DNA of 33,054 nt. Origin: Achromobacter sp. UMC71. GTDB taxonomy: Bacteria > Pseudomonadota > Gammaproteobacteria > Burkholderiales > Burkholderiaceae_B. Where the stretch lies: contig NZ_LZZT01000035.1 of NCBI RefSeq assembly GCF_014170305.1, forward strand, positions 1-33,054. The letters are read 5' to 3'. The notes under the pieces are model-generated. The model had not been told where the DNA came from. It saw only the letters and a program-made list of their open reading frames with translations, and did no database searches. This document shows, in pieces, positions 1-6,699 of this stretch; within the stretch, counting starts at the first letter, position 1; the number at the start of each line of letters is the position of its first letter. Position numbers and translations under genes: made by a program.

Positions 1-413
1 CCCCCGCTGCCCGCCCGCGCGGCCCCCTGGCCGAGCTGGCCGCCTTCCTGACCTACCCCGGCGAACCCGGCGACGACGCCGATGCCGCCGCCGCGCAAGC
101 GCGCCGCGACGCCTACCCCGATCTGCCCGCGCTGGATGAATTCCGCGAGATCTGGTCGGGCCTGAGCGCCGACCGGCAAGTGCGCCAGTCGCAGGAACAG
201 GTGCACAAGAACGCCGGACCGCTCAATTCCAACCAGTTGGTGCACCGCGCCCTGTCCCTGATGCGCGAGCTCTCGCCCGGTTATCTGCAGCAGTTCGTGG
301 CCTACACCGAAACGCTGGCCTGGATGGAACAGGTCACGGCCGCGGCCGCCCCGGCGCCCGCCAAGGACGCGCCCCGCGCCGCCAGGAAGACCAGCCGGGC
401 CAAGGCGCGCTGA
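1..413 (+). CDS. DUF2894 domain protein, 3' part (start lies outside the window)
   Basis: The frame beginning at base 3 is open from the left edge to a TGA at 411-413, so only the C-terminal ~136 residues are visible. The conserved block GPLNSNQLVHRALSLMRELS followed by SPGYLQQFVAYTETLAWME is the hallmark of the DUF2894 family. It is followed by a basic, Ala/Lys/Arg-rich tail. In Burkholderiales this family usually sits in a small operon with DUF3348, DUF802 and OmpA-like genes, which would lie to the left. The biochemical function is unknown. A GTG at 180 could be taken as a start, but coding-type sequence continues well upstream of it, so I treat the gene as truncated by the window. It converges with the carotenoid oxygenase gene, 70 bases away. 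Confidence 0.8.
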   Translation, partial: PAARPRGPLAELAAFLTYPGEPGDDADAAAAQARRDAYPDLPALDEFREIWSGLSADRQVRQSQEQVHKNAGPLNSNQLVHRALSLMRELSPGYLQQFVAYTETLAWMEQVTAAAAPAPAKDAPRAARKTSRAKAR

Positions 414-483
414 GCCACGCCGGGCCCGCCCGGCCCATGGCCGCCGCGGACATCGCGTCGATCGACCTGAACTGAACCGCCCT

Positions 484-1818
484 TCAGGCGTCTTCCCCGG
501 GCAGCCACGCCCCATGAAACCCCGCGGGAATCCGCTGTGGCAGACGCACCGTCGCCAAGGGCTCGGCCGCGATATCACGCCCGTCCAGCACCACCACATC
601 GCTGGTGTCGCTGGCCTGGCGGTACACACACACCAGCACCCAGCCATCGTCTTCGTCCACCGCCCCCGGGCGCGGCACGAACACCGGTTCGCTGTTCTGG
701 TCACCGGGCGGCACGCGGTACTGCTGCTTGGCGCCGGTGGCCAGGTCGTACCGCAGCACCCCGCGCATTTCCACGTTGGTCGGCTGCTGCACCGCGTAGG
801 CGTAGCGGTAGGGCCGCCCGGTCCGGCCCTCGTTGATGCGCGGCAGCTCGATGCCGGCCTCGTCAAGCGCGCATTCGCTGACCGTGCCGCGCGCCAGGTC
901 GATCACATAACGCCACAGCACGCCCAACGGATTGTCTTCAAAGCCCGCGCCGCCAGGCGACAGGCGCAGGTAGTGCGGATAGCGCACCACGTCCAGCACC
1001 AGCGTCGTATCGTCGGCGTCATAGGCATTGACCACGTGCTGGATGAAACACGGCGCCACCTCGAACCAGCGCACCGGTCCGCCGTGGCGCGGGATCACGC
1101 CCAGCCGCGACTGGCGTTCGTCATGCCAGCGCAGCGGCATGCGGTAGCCGCGTTGCAGCATGGAAAAGTCGTACGCCACGTTCAGGTCCAGCAGGATGCT
1201 GTAGCGCGCCGTGATCGCCATGTCGTGCATCATCGACGGCCCCGGCACCTCGATCAGCTGGTCCACCAGGGGCTGGCCGTCGGCGCCCGTCACGCCATAG
1301 CGCAACCACGGGCGTTCCCAATGGGCGCGAAAAGTCATCAATTCGCCGGTCTCGGGGTCTGCCTTCGGATGCGCCGTCATGCCCGCCGCCAGGCCGGGAT
1401 GGCGCTGGCTGGTGCCGCCGAAATCCAGCCCGGCGGTCATCACCAGCGGCGCCCCGCCCTCGGCCAGCGCCAGGGTTTCACCGGCGTGGCGCAGCACGTT
1501 GACGTTGGGATTGGTGTCCGGCAAGGCGTCCGCCGCTTGCGGCGCATGCACGCGCGCCCAGATCCGGGTGCGGGCCCAGCGGTTGCGGTAGCCGATCGCC
1601 CGGCCATCGCGCAATTCAATGGCGTGCAGCATCGCCGGCTGGGGCCACCACGACAGCACGTCGTTGCCCTCGAAGCACCCGCTCAGCGGATTGGGGCCAT
1701 TGCGGACCAGTACGCCGTCCAGCCAGGGCGGCAGTTCACCGTCCACCGGCAGGTCTGTCAGATCGGCTTCATGGGCCAGCGCCGCGGTAGCGCCGGTGTT
1801 CAGATCAAATGTGCTCAT
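484..1818 (-). CDS. Carotenoid cleavage oxygenase family protein
   Basis: A 444-residue protein of the carotenoid oxygenase / RPE65 / lignostilbene dioxygenase family. These are cytosolic seven-bladed beta-propeller enzymes that use non-heme Fe(II) and O2 to cleave alkene bonds of carotenoids, apocarotenoids or stilbene-like aromatics. The four expected iron-binding histidines are visible: H150 (TAHPK), H198 (MMHD), H261 (FIQHVVNAY) and H435 (GFHG, near the C terminus). The N-terminal LxGxLVRNGPNP-type motif (about residues 33-44) is also typical. The length is slightly short of the usual ~480. The ATG at 1818 follows an AAGGA ribosome site about 8 bases upstream. It is transcribed alone, convergent with the DUF2894 gene and away from the T6SS genes. 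Lignostilbene-type and carotenoid-type activity cannot be separated from sequence alone. Confidence 0.9.
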   Translation of the reverse strand: MSTFDLNTGATAALAHEADLTDLPVDGELPPWLDGVLVRNGPNPLSGCFEGNDVLSWWPQPAMLHAIELRDGRAIGYRNRWARTRIWARVHAPQAADALPDTNPNVNVLRHAGETLALAEGGAPLVMTAGLDFGGTSQRHPGLAAGMTAHPKADPETGELMTFRAHWERPWLRYGVTGADGQPLVDQLIEVPGPSMMHDMAITARYSILLDLNVAYDFSMLQRGYRMPLRWHDERQSRLGVIPRHGGPVRWFEVAPCFIQHVVNAYDADDTTLVLDVVRYPHYLRLSPGGAGFEDNPLGVLWRYVIDLARGTVSECALDEAGIELPRINEGRTGRPYRYAYAVQQPTNVEMRGVLRYDLATGAKQQYRVPPGDQNSEPVFVPRPGAVDEDDGWVLVCVYRQASDTSDVVVLDGRDIAAEPLATVRLPQRIPAGFHGAWLPGEDA

Positions 1819-1854
1819 GGTTGCGTCCTTTGTTGCGATAATTCGCAGGACGCA

Positions 1855-1883
1855 TTTTTACCCGGATTAAAATAACCCGTCAA
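1855..1883 (-). promoter_or_regulatory. Sigma70-like promoter of the carotenoid oxygenase gene
   Basis: Read on the minus strand, TTGACG (1883-1878) and TAAAAA (1860-1855) are separated by exactly 17 bases. They lie upstream of the ATG at 1818, giving an expected start of transcription near 1848. The stretch is clearly more AT-rich than its surroundings. This is a pattern call only. Confidence 0.55.
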
Positions 1884-1901
1884 TATTACCCGGATTTTAA
1901 T
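1858..1901. promoter_or_regulatory. Operator-like repeats overlapping the carotenoid oxygenase promoter
   Basis: TTACCCGGATT occurs twice in direct orientation, at 1858-1868 and 1886-1896, with a related TAACCCG at 1873-1879 between them. The same stretch holds an inverted pair, ATTAAAAT (1866-1873) and ATTTTAAT (1894-1901). One copy covers the -10/spacer and the other lies just upstream of the -35, the arrangement expected for a repressor site. No regulator gene is present in the window, so the binding protein is unknown. Confidence 0.5.
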
Positions 1902-1943
1902 TGCCGCTGGCCTGCGTCGGGCCGACTCCGCCCCCCATCGCCA

Positions 1944-2262
1944 TCAATACCTGAACACCCGCAGGCCGTAGTCCCTGCCATCGCCCTCTTGCCGCAGCGC
2001 CCTGGACGCCTTGCGCAGGTTGATGCTGGCCGGGTCTTCCCAGCCGAAGCCTGCAAAGATGCGTTCGGCGGTGCGGGCCAGCCCCTCGGTCTTGCGCCCT
2101 GCCCGCCACGCTGAACGTGCCCCGGAACAGCGCGAAAACGGCGTCCAGCGCCAACATGAACAGGAAGATCACGCCCAGCACGAAATCACGGTTCTGCCGG
2201 CGCCGGGCCAGGCCCGTGATCTGGCCTTCGAGCTTGCAGAACGAGTCGGTGGCAGCCAACAC
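1944..2262 (-). pseudogene. Small membrane protein gene with a probable +1 frameshift
   Basis: A GTG at 2262, 7 bases after the DUF6708 stop and preceded by AGGGGA, opens a frame encoding a soluble start and one hydrophobic segment (about residues 27-45, FVLGVIFLFMLALDAVFAL). After about residue 50 this frame turns into non-coding-looking Arg/Gly sequence. The +1 frame, in contrast, shows strong GC3 coding character (LARTAERIFAGFGWEDPASI and onward) and stops at 1944-1946. Removing one G from the GGGG run (2120-2123 on the plus strand) joins the two into a single protein of about 105 residues. It could be a genuine mutation, a sequencing error or, less likely, programmed frameshifting. I do not recognise the family. 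Its position at the end of the VasX-like effector module suggests an accessory or second immunity role (inference). Confidence 0.6.
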
Positions 2263-2269
2263 CCGTCCC

Positions 2270-3199
2270 CTAGCGCAGATCCTCGGGGTTCATTGAGGCA
2301 TCGCGCACGTACGGATCGCCCGGTTCGGGCTGCAGCGCCGCCTCGATCTCGGGCGGAAACGCCGGTATCTTGCTGGTGTGCACCACCACCCAGCGCATGA
2401 TGGCGTGCAGGTAGTTGAAGGGGGCCGCGAGCACGTACATCAGGCCAGGCGTCTGGGCATCGTTGGCGAAGATGCGTTCCTTGCTGAAGGCGAAACTCTC
2501 GCGCTTGCCGTCCACAGGCATGCAATACAGCACGGCGTCCAGCACCGCCTGCGGCCCTTCTTCCATGTAGCGGCGCAGGAATTCCCAGTGGGAATAGGCG
2601 TTTTCGACGCGGCTGGTGGCGATGCAGAACGAAAACGTCTCCTTCACGGTGACGCCGTCCTGGTCCAGGATCAGCCCGCGGATATCCCAATTGCGCATGC
2701 CGAACGCGGCTTTGCCGCGGCCCAGCGTGAAGTAGATCTTTTCCCAGGGCGCGGTCAGCACGGTGCCGTCCAGCCGAAACACATGCACCAAGCGGCGCTT
2801 TCGGTCCAGCGCGATGGGGTAGTAAGTCCAGCGGAACATCTCTTTGCAGGCGATCCAGGCCCCCAGGGCGCCCACCACCGCGAACATCGCCATGCCGAAG
2901 AAAACCGCTTCCCAGAGGCCGTTCTCGTTGGGCAGGTCGTCCACCACCAGAATCCAGGCCAACTTCAGGATGACGCCAATGCCGAACGCCACACCTACTG
3001 CCCCGAGCAGAGCCACGAAGCCGCGCCACCCAAACCAGCGGTCCACCGACAGCAGGCTGTTGGAATTCATCTTCACCACGCAAAGCTGGGCCAGCAGCGG
3101 GACGTCCAGGCGTTTTTTCTGCAGCAGCCGGTGTTCGCGGTCGAATGCAGTCAGGGGACGGTTGTTGGGAAACCGGGACAGCAACCCTGTGAAGTCCAT
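2270..3199 (-). CDS. DUF6708 membrane protein, probable immunity to the VasX-like effector
   Basis: A 309-residue protein. Two strong hydrophobic segments lie at about residues 55-80 and 95-120 (FGIGVILKLAWILVV and FFGMAMFAVVGALGAWIA), followed by a soluble domain with an FRWTYYPIALDRKRR-type start characteristic of DUF6708. The ATG at 3199 shares one base with the TGA of the upstream effector gene (TGATG), so the two are translationally coupled. An in-frame extension up to 3310 exists but would lie entirely inside the effector gene. Immunity proteins to pore-forming VasX (TsiV2) are inner-membrane proteins encoded directly downstream of the toxin, so an immunity role is the best inference from context. 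It is not shown by homology. Confidence 0.75.
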   Translation of the reverse strand: MDFTGLLSRFPNNRPLTAFDREHRLLQKKRLDVPLLAQLCVVKMNSNSLLSVDRWFGWRGFVALLGAVGVAFGIGVILKLAWILVVDDLPNENGLWEAVFFGMAMFAVVGALGAWIACKEMFRWTYYPIALDRKRRLVHVFRLDGTVLTAPWEKIYFTLGRGKAAFGMRNWDIRGLILDQDGVTVKETFSFCIATSRVENAYSHWEFLRRYMEEGPQAVLDAVLYCMPVDGKRESFAFSKERIFANDAQTPGLMYVLAAPFNYLHAIMRWVVVHTSKIPAFPPEIEAALQPEPGDPYVRDASMNPEDLR

Positions 3200-5835
3200 C
3201 ACTCCCCTCCCAGTGCCACACGCAGACTGTTCACTTCTTGTTGTACTCCATAGTAATAATCGGCGCCGGCCTGCCCCTGCAGCTTGCCCCACAGGCACCG
3301 CTTGAGCCATTCATCGATCTTGTTGCCTTTGTATTTCTCGATCAGCACCGCCACGACGATCAACAGGACGGCGGCGATCAGCCCCACAACGGTCCACGAC
3401 ATGGCGAACGCGCCCACGACAATCAGGCTAAGCCCCCCCGAGGCCAGGTATAGGCCGCCCATCCAGCCGTTCTTCTCGATCGTGATCTGATCCACGCCGG
3501 ATTTCACGTCGAAGGCGGCCATGAGAACCCCGGTCACGACTCCCGTCCGGCTCCCCCAGCGCATCAGCAGCGATGCGGTGGATTCGAGCCCCAGGCCCAT
3601 CCCCAAGCGCATGCCGGCGGCCATCCGGCCCTTCAGCGCCACGCCCAATACCTCCGCCACCGACCCGCCGGCCGATGCGATGCCAATCACGAACTTCCAG
3701 CTTGCGTCGGTGCGTTCGTGCGGCATGGCCGATTCCAGATCGCTCCAGAGCTTGTAGACGGCCACGGTCTGGAACAGGCAGCTGACGACGCCGACCCGCA
3801 CATCCGTGTTGATCGTCGTGCGCCAGCGCGACAGTTCCCTGGCCTCGTATTCTTCCATCGTCATGGACGTCTGCGCCAGCATCCTGGCCCGGTCCGCCGC
3901 CCGGCCTTCCCGGGGCACGCTGGCCGCCGCTTCCCTGTCCACCAGCATGAACCAGCGCTTCTTGTCGGTGCCTTCCAGCTGTTCGCCGCGCACTTCCAGC
4001 CGCCGCAATTCGTCGGCCACGGCGCGCTCCATCTGCCGCATGTTCACCTGGCCGCCATGCTGGCGCATGAGTTCGCGGATCAGCGCGGCGCGGAAGGTCT
4101 TCTTGCCGCCCTCGACTTCGACAATCACCACATCGTGGCGTGACAGCAAGCCCAGGTACATGGCCAGCTTGCGCGCAATCGAGCTGTCCACGCCCAATCG
4201 CAGCACCTGCACCACCGGGCCCATGATCTGTTCGAGCAGGCGCGCCGTCTTGTCCATCTGGCCTTCACTCAGCACCTTCAGGCCGGTCTTGTAGGCCTCG
4301 TGCAGGTTACCCCAGGGAATGGCCTTCCAGTCCAGGGCGGCCTCGTGCGCCTCGACCACCTTCTTGACCACGAAATCCTGGTTGTGGAACATGGCGCGCA
4401 AGAGCAGATTGCGCGTGTCTTCGGGATCGCCTTGCAGCCATTCGGCATACTGCTTGAAGCAGACGCGCTTGTCCTGGGTGCCGTCGATGCACAAAGAAAA
4501 AATGGTCTGGAAAACCTCGCCGCTATCTGCGTTGTTGACGTCGTAGTTGCACTCGAACCCATTGAGCGTATCGCCGCAGGTGATCCAGGCCACGTGCGCC
4601 TTCGCCATCGGCACGATGGTGGCGGCGTCGAATTTGGTCAGGCGCTCGTCGAAATCCTTCTGCCATGCCCGACGCGCGTTCTCGTCGTAGTTGTCGAAGT
4701 ACTTCTTCCAGGCATCCCAGCGCACTGTCCGGCGCTCTTGTTCGGTCGGGTGGCGGTAGTTCTCGGCCTCGGCCATGCGCTCTTTCTGGCGATCCGGGTT
4801 GATCATGTCCAACACCAGCTGGCCGATCGCCATGCCGCCGGCGCTGCCACCGCCCCCGGGGCCCGCCATGTTCGGGCTGGTGGTGCCATAGACCGAATAA
4901 TTGGACGCATCCCTGGCGCGGTCGCGCAGCAGATCGTTCTCGGCGGCCTGCATGATGATCTCGCTGACCGACTCGATGGACTTCGATACCGTCAGCGGCC
5001 GCAGGTCTTCCTTGTTCGAGACGAAATCATCAAAACGCAGGCGCATCAGTCGCGCCAGGTCCTGCAGGATGCCGGTGCTGTCCGGCAGCGCCAGCATCAG
5101 CCCCTTGCCGGGCAGGAACGCCTCGGCGGCGTTCTCGATCATCTCACCCATCCAGCCCTTCACGTCGTAGTAGCCAACGGTGCTCCAGCCCAGCATCTGC
5201 TGCTTCTGATGCAGATCAAGCTCGCGCTTGCGATGCACCACATACTCGGCCGCCGTATCTTTCAGGGTCTTGATGCTCTTGGCATTGGCGTGCCGGCCGC
5301 TGGACAACCAGGCCTGCACGTCGAACTTGAACATGTGGCGCTCGCGCATGTCCGCGCCGCGCCGGCCCTTGTGGGCCTTGCACACGTCCTTGGTCCACTG
5401 CACGTCCGAAAACGTCAGCCACACGAACGTGGCCTTGCGCGCATTGGGAATGGTCAGCAGCGAGGCCTTCGCCTCGTGATCCATCGTGCAGGTGAACGTG
5501 CGGTCACAGTTCTCCACCGGCTTGTCGACGTCAAAGTTGTACAGCGTGCCGTTCTCGTTGACGTAGTAGCCCTTGAGTTCCGATCGCGCTTCGTCATACA
5601 TGTACAAATAGCCGGGGCGCAGCAGGCGCACGCCGTAGCGCGCGCTGTCGCCCAAGGGCCGTTCGGCCAGTTGCGGCATGTTCATGTCGCCTGCCAGCGG
5701 CGGGGACGGGTCTTCTTTTTTCAACACCGCATAGCGCAGCGGCATGATGGGCAGGCCCACCCGGTGAAACGGGCAATCTTCCTCGCAATCGATAGATGAA
5801 CGCTTCTTTCCGCAGTTCTTCACATCATCGGCCAT
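3199..5835 (-). CDS. VasX-like T6SS effector (VasX N-terminal domain, pore-forming type C terminus)
   Basis: An 878-residue protein. The N terminus (about residues 20-130) carries the VasX N-terminal-region signature: a Cys-rich start, GLPIMPLRYAV, then VRLLRPGYLYMYDEA and a YYVNENG-type strand. The C-terminal ~200 residues hold several hydrophobic segments, at roughly 681-695, 763-776 and a hairpin at about 792-832, as in colicin-like pore-formers such as Vibrio cholerae VasX. It is expected to be loaded on the upstream VgrG through the DUF4123 adaptor and to permeabilise the target inner membrane. The ATG at 5835 overlaps the end of the DUF4123 gene by 11 bases. A longer frame upstream lies wholly inside that gene and is rejected. 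The VasX N-domain call is firm; pore formation is inferred from family and hydrophobicity. Confidence 0.85.
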   Translation of the reverse strand: MADDVKNCGKKRSSIDCEEDCPFHRVGLPIMPLRYAVLKKEDPSPPLAGDMNMPQLAERPLGDSARYGVRLLRPGYLYMYDEARSELKGYYVNENGTLYNFDVDKPVENCDRTFTCTMDHEAKASLLTIPNARKATFVWLTFSDVQWTKDVCKAHKGRRGADMRERHMFKFDVQAWLSSGRHANAKSIKTLKDTAAEYVVHRKRELDLHQKQQMLGWSTVGYYDVKGWMGEMIENAAEAFLPGKGLMLALPDSTGILQDLARLMRLRFDDFVSNKEDLRPLTVSKSIESVSEIIMQAAENDLLRDRARDASNYSVYGTTSPNMAGPGGGGSAGGMAIGQLVLDMINPDRQKERMAEAENYRHPTEQERRTVRWDAWKKYFDNYDENARRAWQKDFDERLTKFDAATIVPMAKAHVAWITCGDTLNGFECNYDVNNADSGEVFQTIFSLCIDGTQDKRVCFKQYAEWLQGDPEDTRNLLLRAMFHNQDFVVKKVVEAHEAALDWKAIPWGNLHEAYKTGLKVLSEGQMDKTARLLEQIMGPVVQVLRLGVDSSIARKLAMYLGLLSRHDVVIVEVEGGKKTFRAALIRELMRQHGGQVNMRQMERAVADELRRLEVRGEQLEGTDKKRWFMLVDREAAASVPREGRAADRARMLAQTSMTMEEYEARELSRWRTTINTDVRVGVVSCLFQTVAVYKLWSDLESAMPHERTDASWKFVIGIASAGGSVAEVLGVALKGRMAAGMRLGMGLGLESTASLLMRWGSRTGVVTGVLMAAFDVKSGVDQITIEKNGWMGGLYLASGGLSLIVVGAFAMSWTVVGLIAAVLLIVVAVLIEKYKGNKIDEWLKRCLWGKLQGQAGADYYYGVQQEVNSLRVALGGE

Positions 5836-6676
5836 CGGGCTCTCCAGTTCGTTCCAGCTCCGTGCGCACGCGGGCCCAGTCGTCATCCGACAGGTCCTGG
5901 ATCGCGGCAAGGTAGGGATAGTCGTCATCCGGCCGCATCGCCGCCAGGCACTCGCGCACCCGCTCGTGGCGATGGAAGGCGGGATGCACCTCAAGGCCAT
6001 GCCGGGCAAAGGCCTTGCGCTCCTGTGCCGTCGCCAGGCCTAGGTCGCGGGCGGTGCGGAAATGGTCCATCACGGTCTTGCCCAGGGCGATTCGCCCATC
6101 AGGCGCCAGGCTGTCCAGGCCGGACAGCACTTCATTCAAGGGCTGCATCTGGGTCAACGCGAACGACTGCTCCGCCGTCAGCCGCAGGCGCGGCGCCGGG
6201 TCCACGTCGGGCCGATCCAGCGCGCGCCATTCGCCATCCAGATGAAACCGAAAGCGCCGCACCGGGCCACACAGCCAGGCCAGTTGGCCGGGGTCCAGCA
6301 GCCACGACAGCTGGACCAGCACCCGCGGATCGAAGAACCGGAAAAAACACGGCCCCTGCCCCGCGATGTCAACGATCATGCGCGAGCGGAAATGCGCCGC
6401 CACCGCATCGGCCGGCCGTTCGGACTGCAGCAGCAGCGCCAGCCACAGGTCGTCAACGTCATGCGCTGCCTGGTTCAGGCTGGCCAGCACCTGCGTCTTG
6501 CCGGCCGCATCCAGGGCGGACAGATCCAGCAGCCGGGGCATCAACCCGGGCATTTTCCGCAGCGCGGGCGGCACCAGCGCCCGGGCCTGGGCGGCTGCCG
6601 CCGGCGGCACGCCGCGCGTGTGCTCATCCTGGATCAGGCCGAACTCATAGGTGCAAAAAGACTGGTAATTGAGCAT
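5825..6676 (-). CDS. DUF4123 adaptor/chaperone protein for the VasX-like effector
   Basis: A 283-residue DUF4123 (Tap/Tec/VasW type) protein. Typical features are LWLALLLQSERPADAVAAHF, an ADHFRSR-like stretch (AAHFRSRMIV) and a GQGPCFFRFFDPRVL motif (DUF4123 proteins usually carry a FRFYDPRVL motif). Such cytosolic adaptors bind a specific effector and its VgrG and load the effector onto the spike. It lies between vgrG and the VasX-like gene, exactly where a cognate adaptor belongs. I chose the ATG at 6676 because GGAAGG lies 4 bases upstream. An ATG at 6688 (four residues longer) is also possible but has a poor ribosome site. A still longer frame to 6760 would sit inside vgrG. Confidence 0.85.
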   Translation of the reverse strand: MLNYQSFCTYEFGLIQDEHTRGVPPAAAAQARALVPPALRKMPGLMPRLLDLSALDAAGKTQVLASLNQAAHDVDDLWLALLLQSERPADAVAAHFRSRMIVDIAGQGPCFFRFFDPRVLVQLSWLLDPGQLAWLCGPVRRFRFHLDGEWRALDRPDVDPAPRLRLTAEQSFALTQMQPLNEVLSGLDSLAPDGRIALGKTVMDHFRTARDLGLATAQERKAFARHGLEVHPAFHRHERVRECLAAMRPDDDYPYLAAIQDLSDDDWARVRTELERTGEPDGR

Positions 6677-6699
6677 GCCGCCTTCCATGTCGAGCCGGC

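Noticed and set aside
422..437. GCCGGG/CCCGGC hairpin between the DUF2894 and carotenoid oxygenase genes as a terminator
   Set aside because: Six-base stem with no U tract on either strand; too weak in such GC-rich DNA.
514..1875. 453-codon plus-strand open frame opposite the carotenoid oxygenase gene
   Set aside because: Shadow of a GC-rich gene: His/Arg/Gln-rich product with no family features, while the minus strand has all four iron ligands.
4300..5799. 499-codon plus-strand open frame opposite the VasX-like gene
   Set aside because: Low-information antisense frame; the minus strand shows a clear VasX N-terminal domain and operon continuity.
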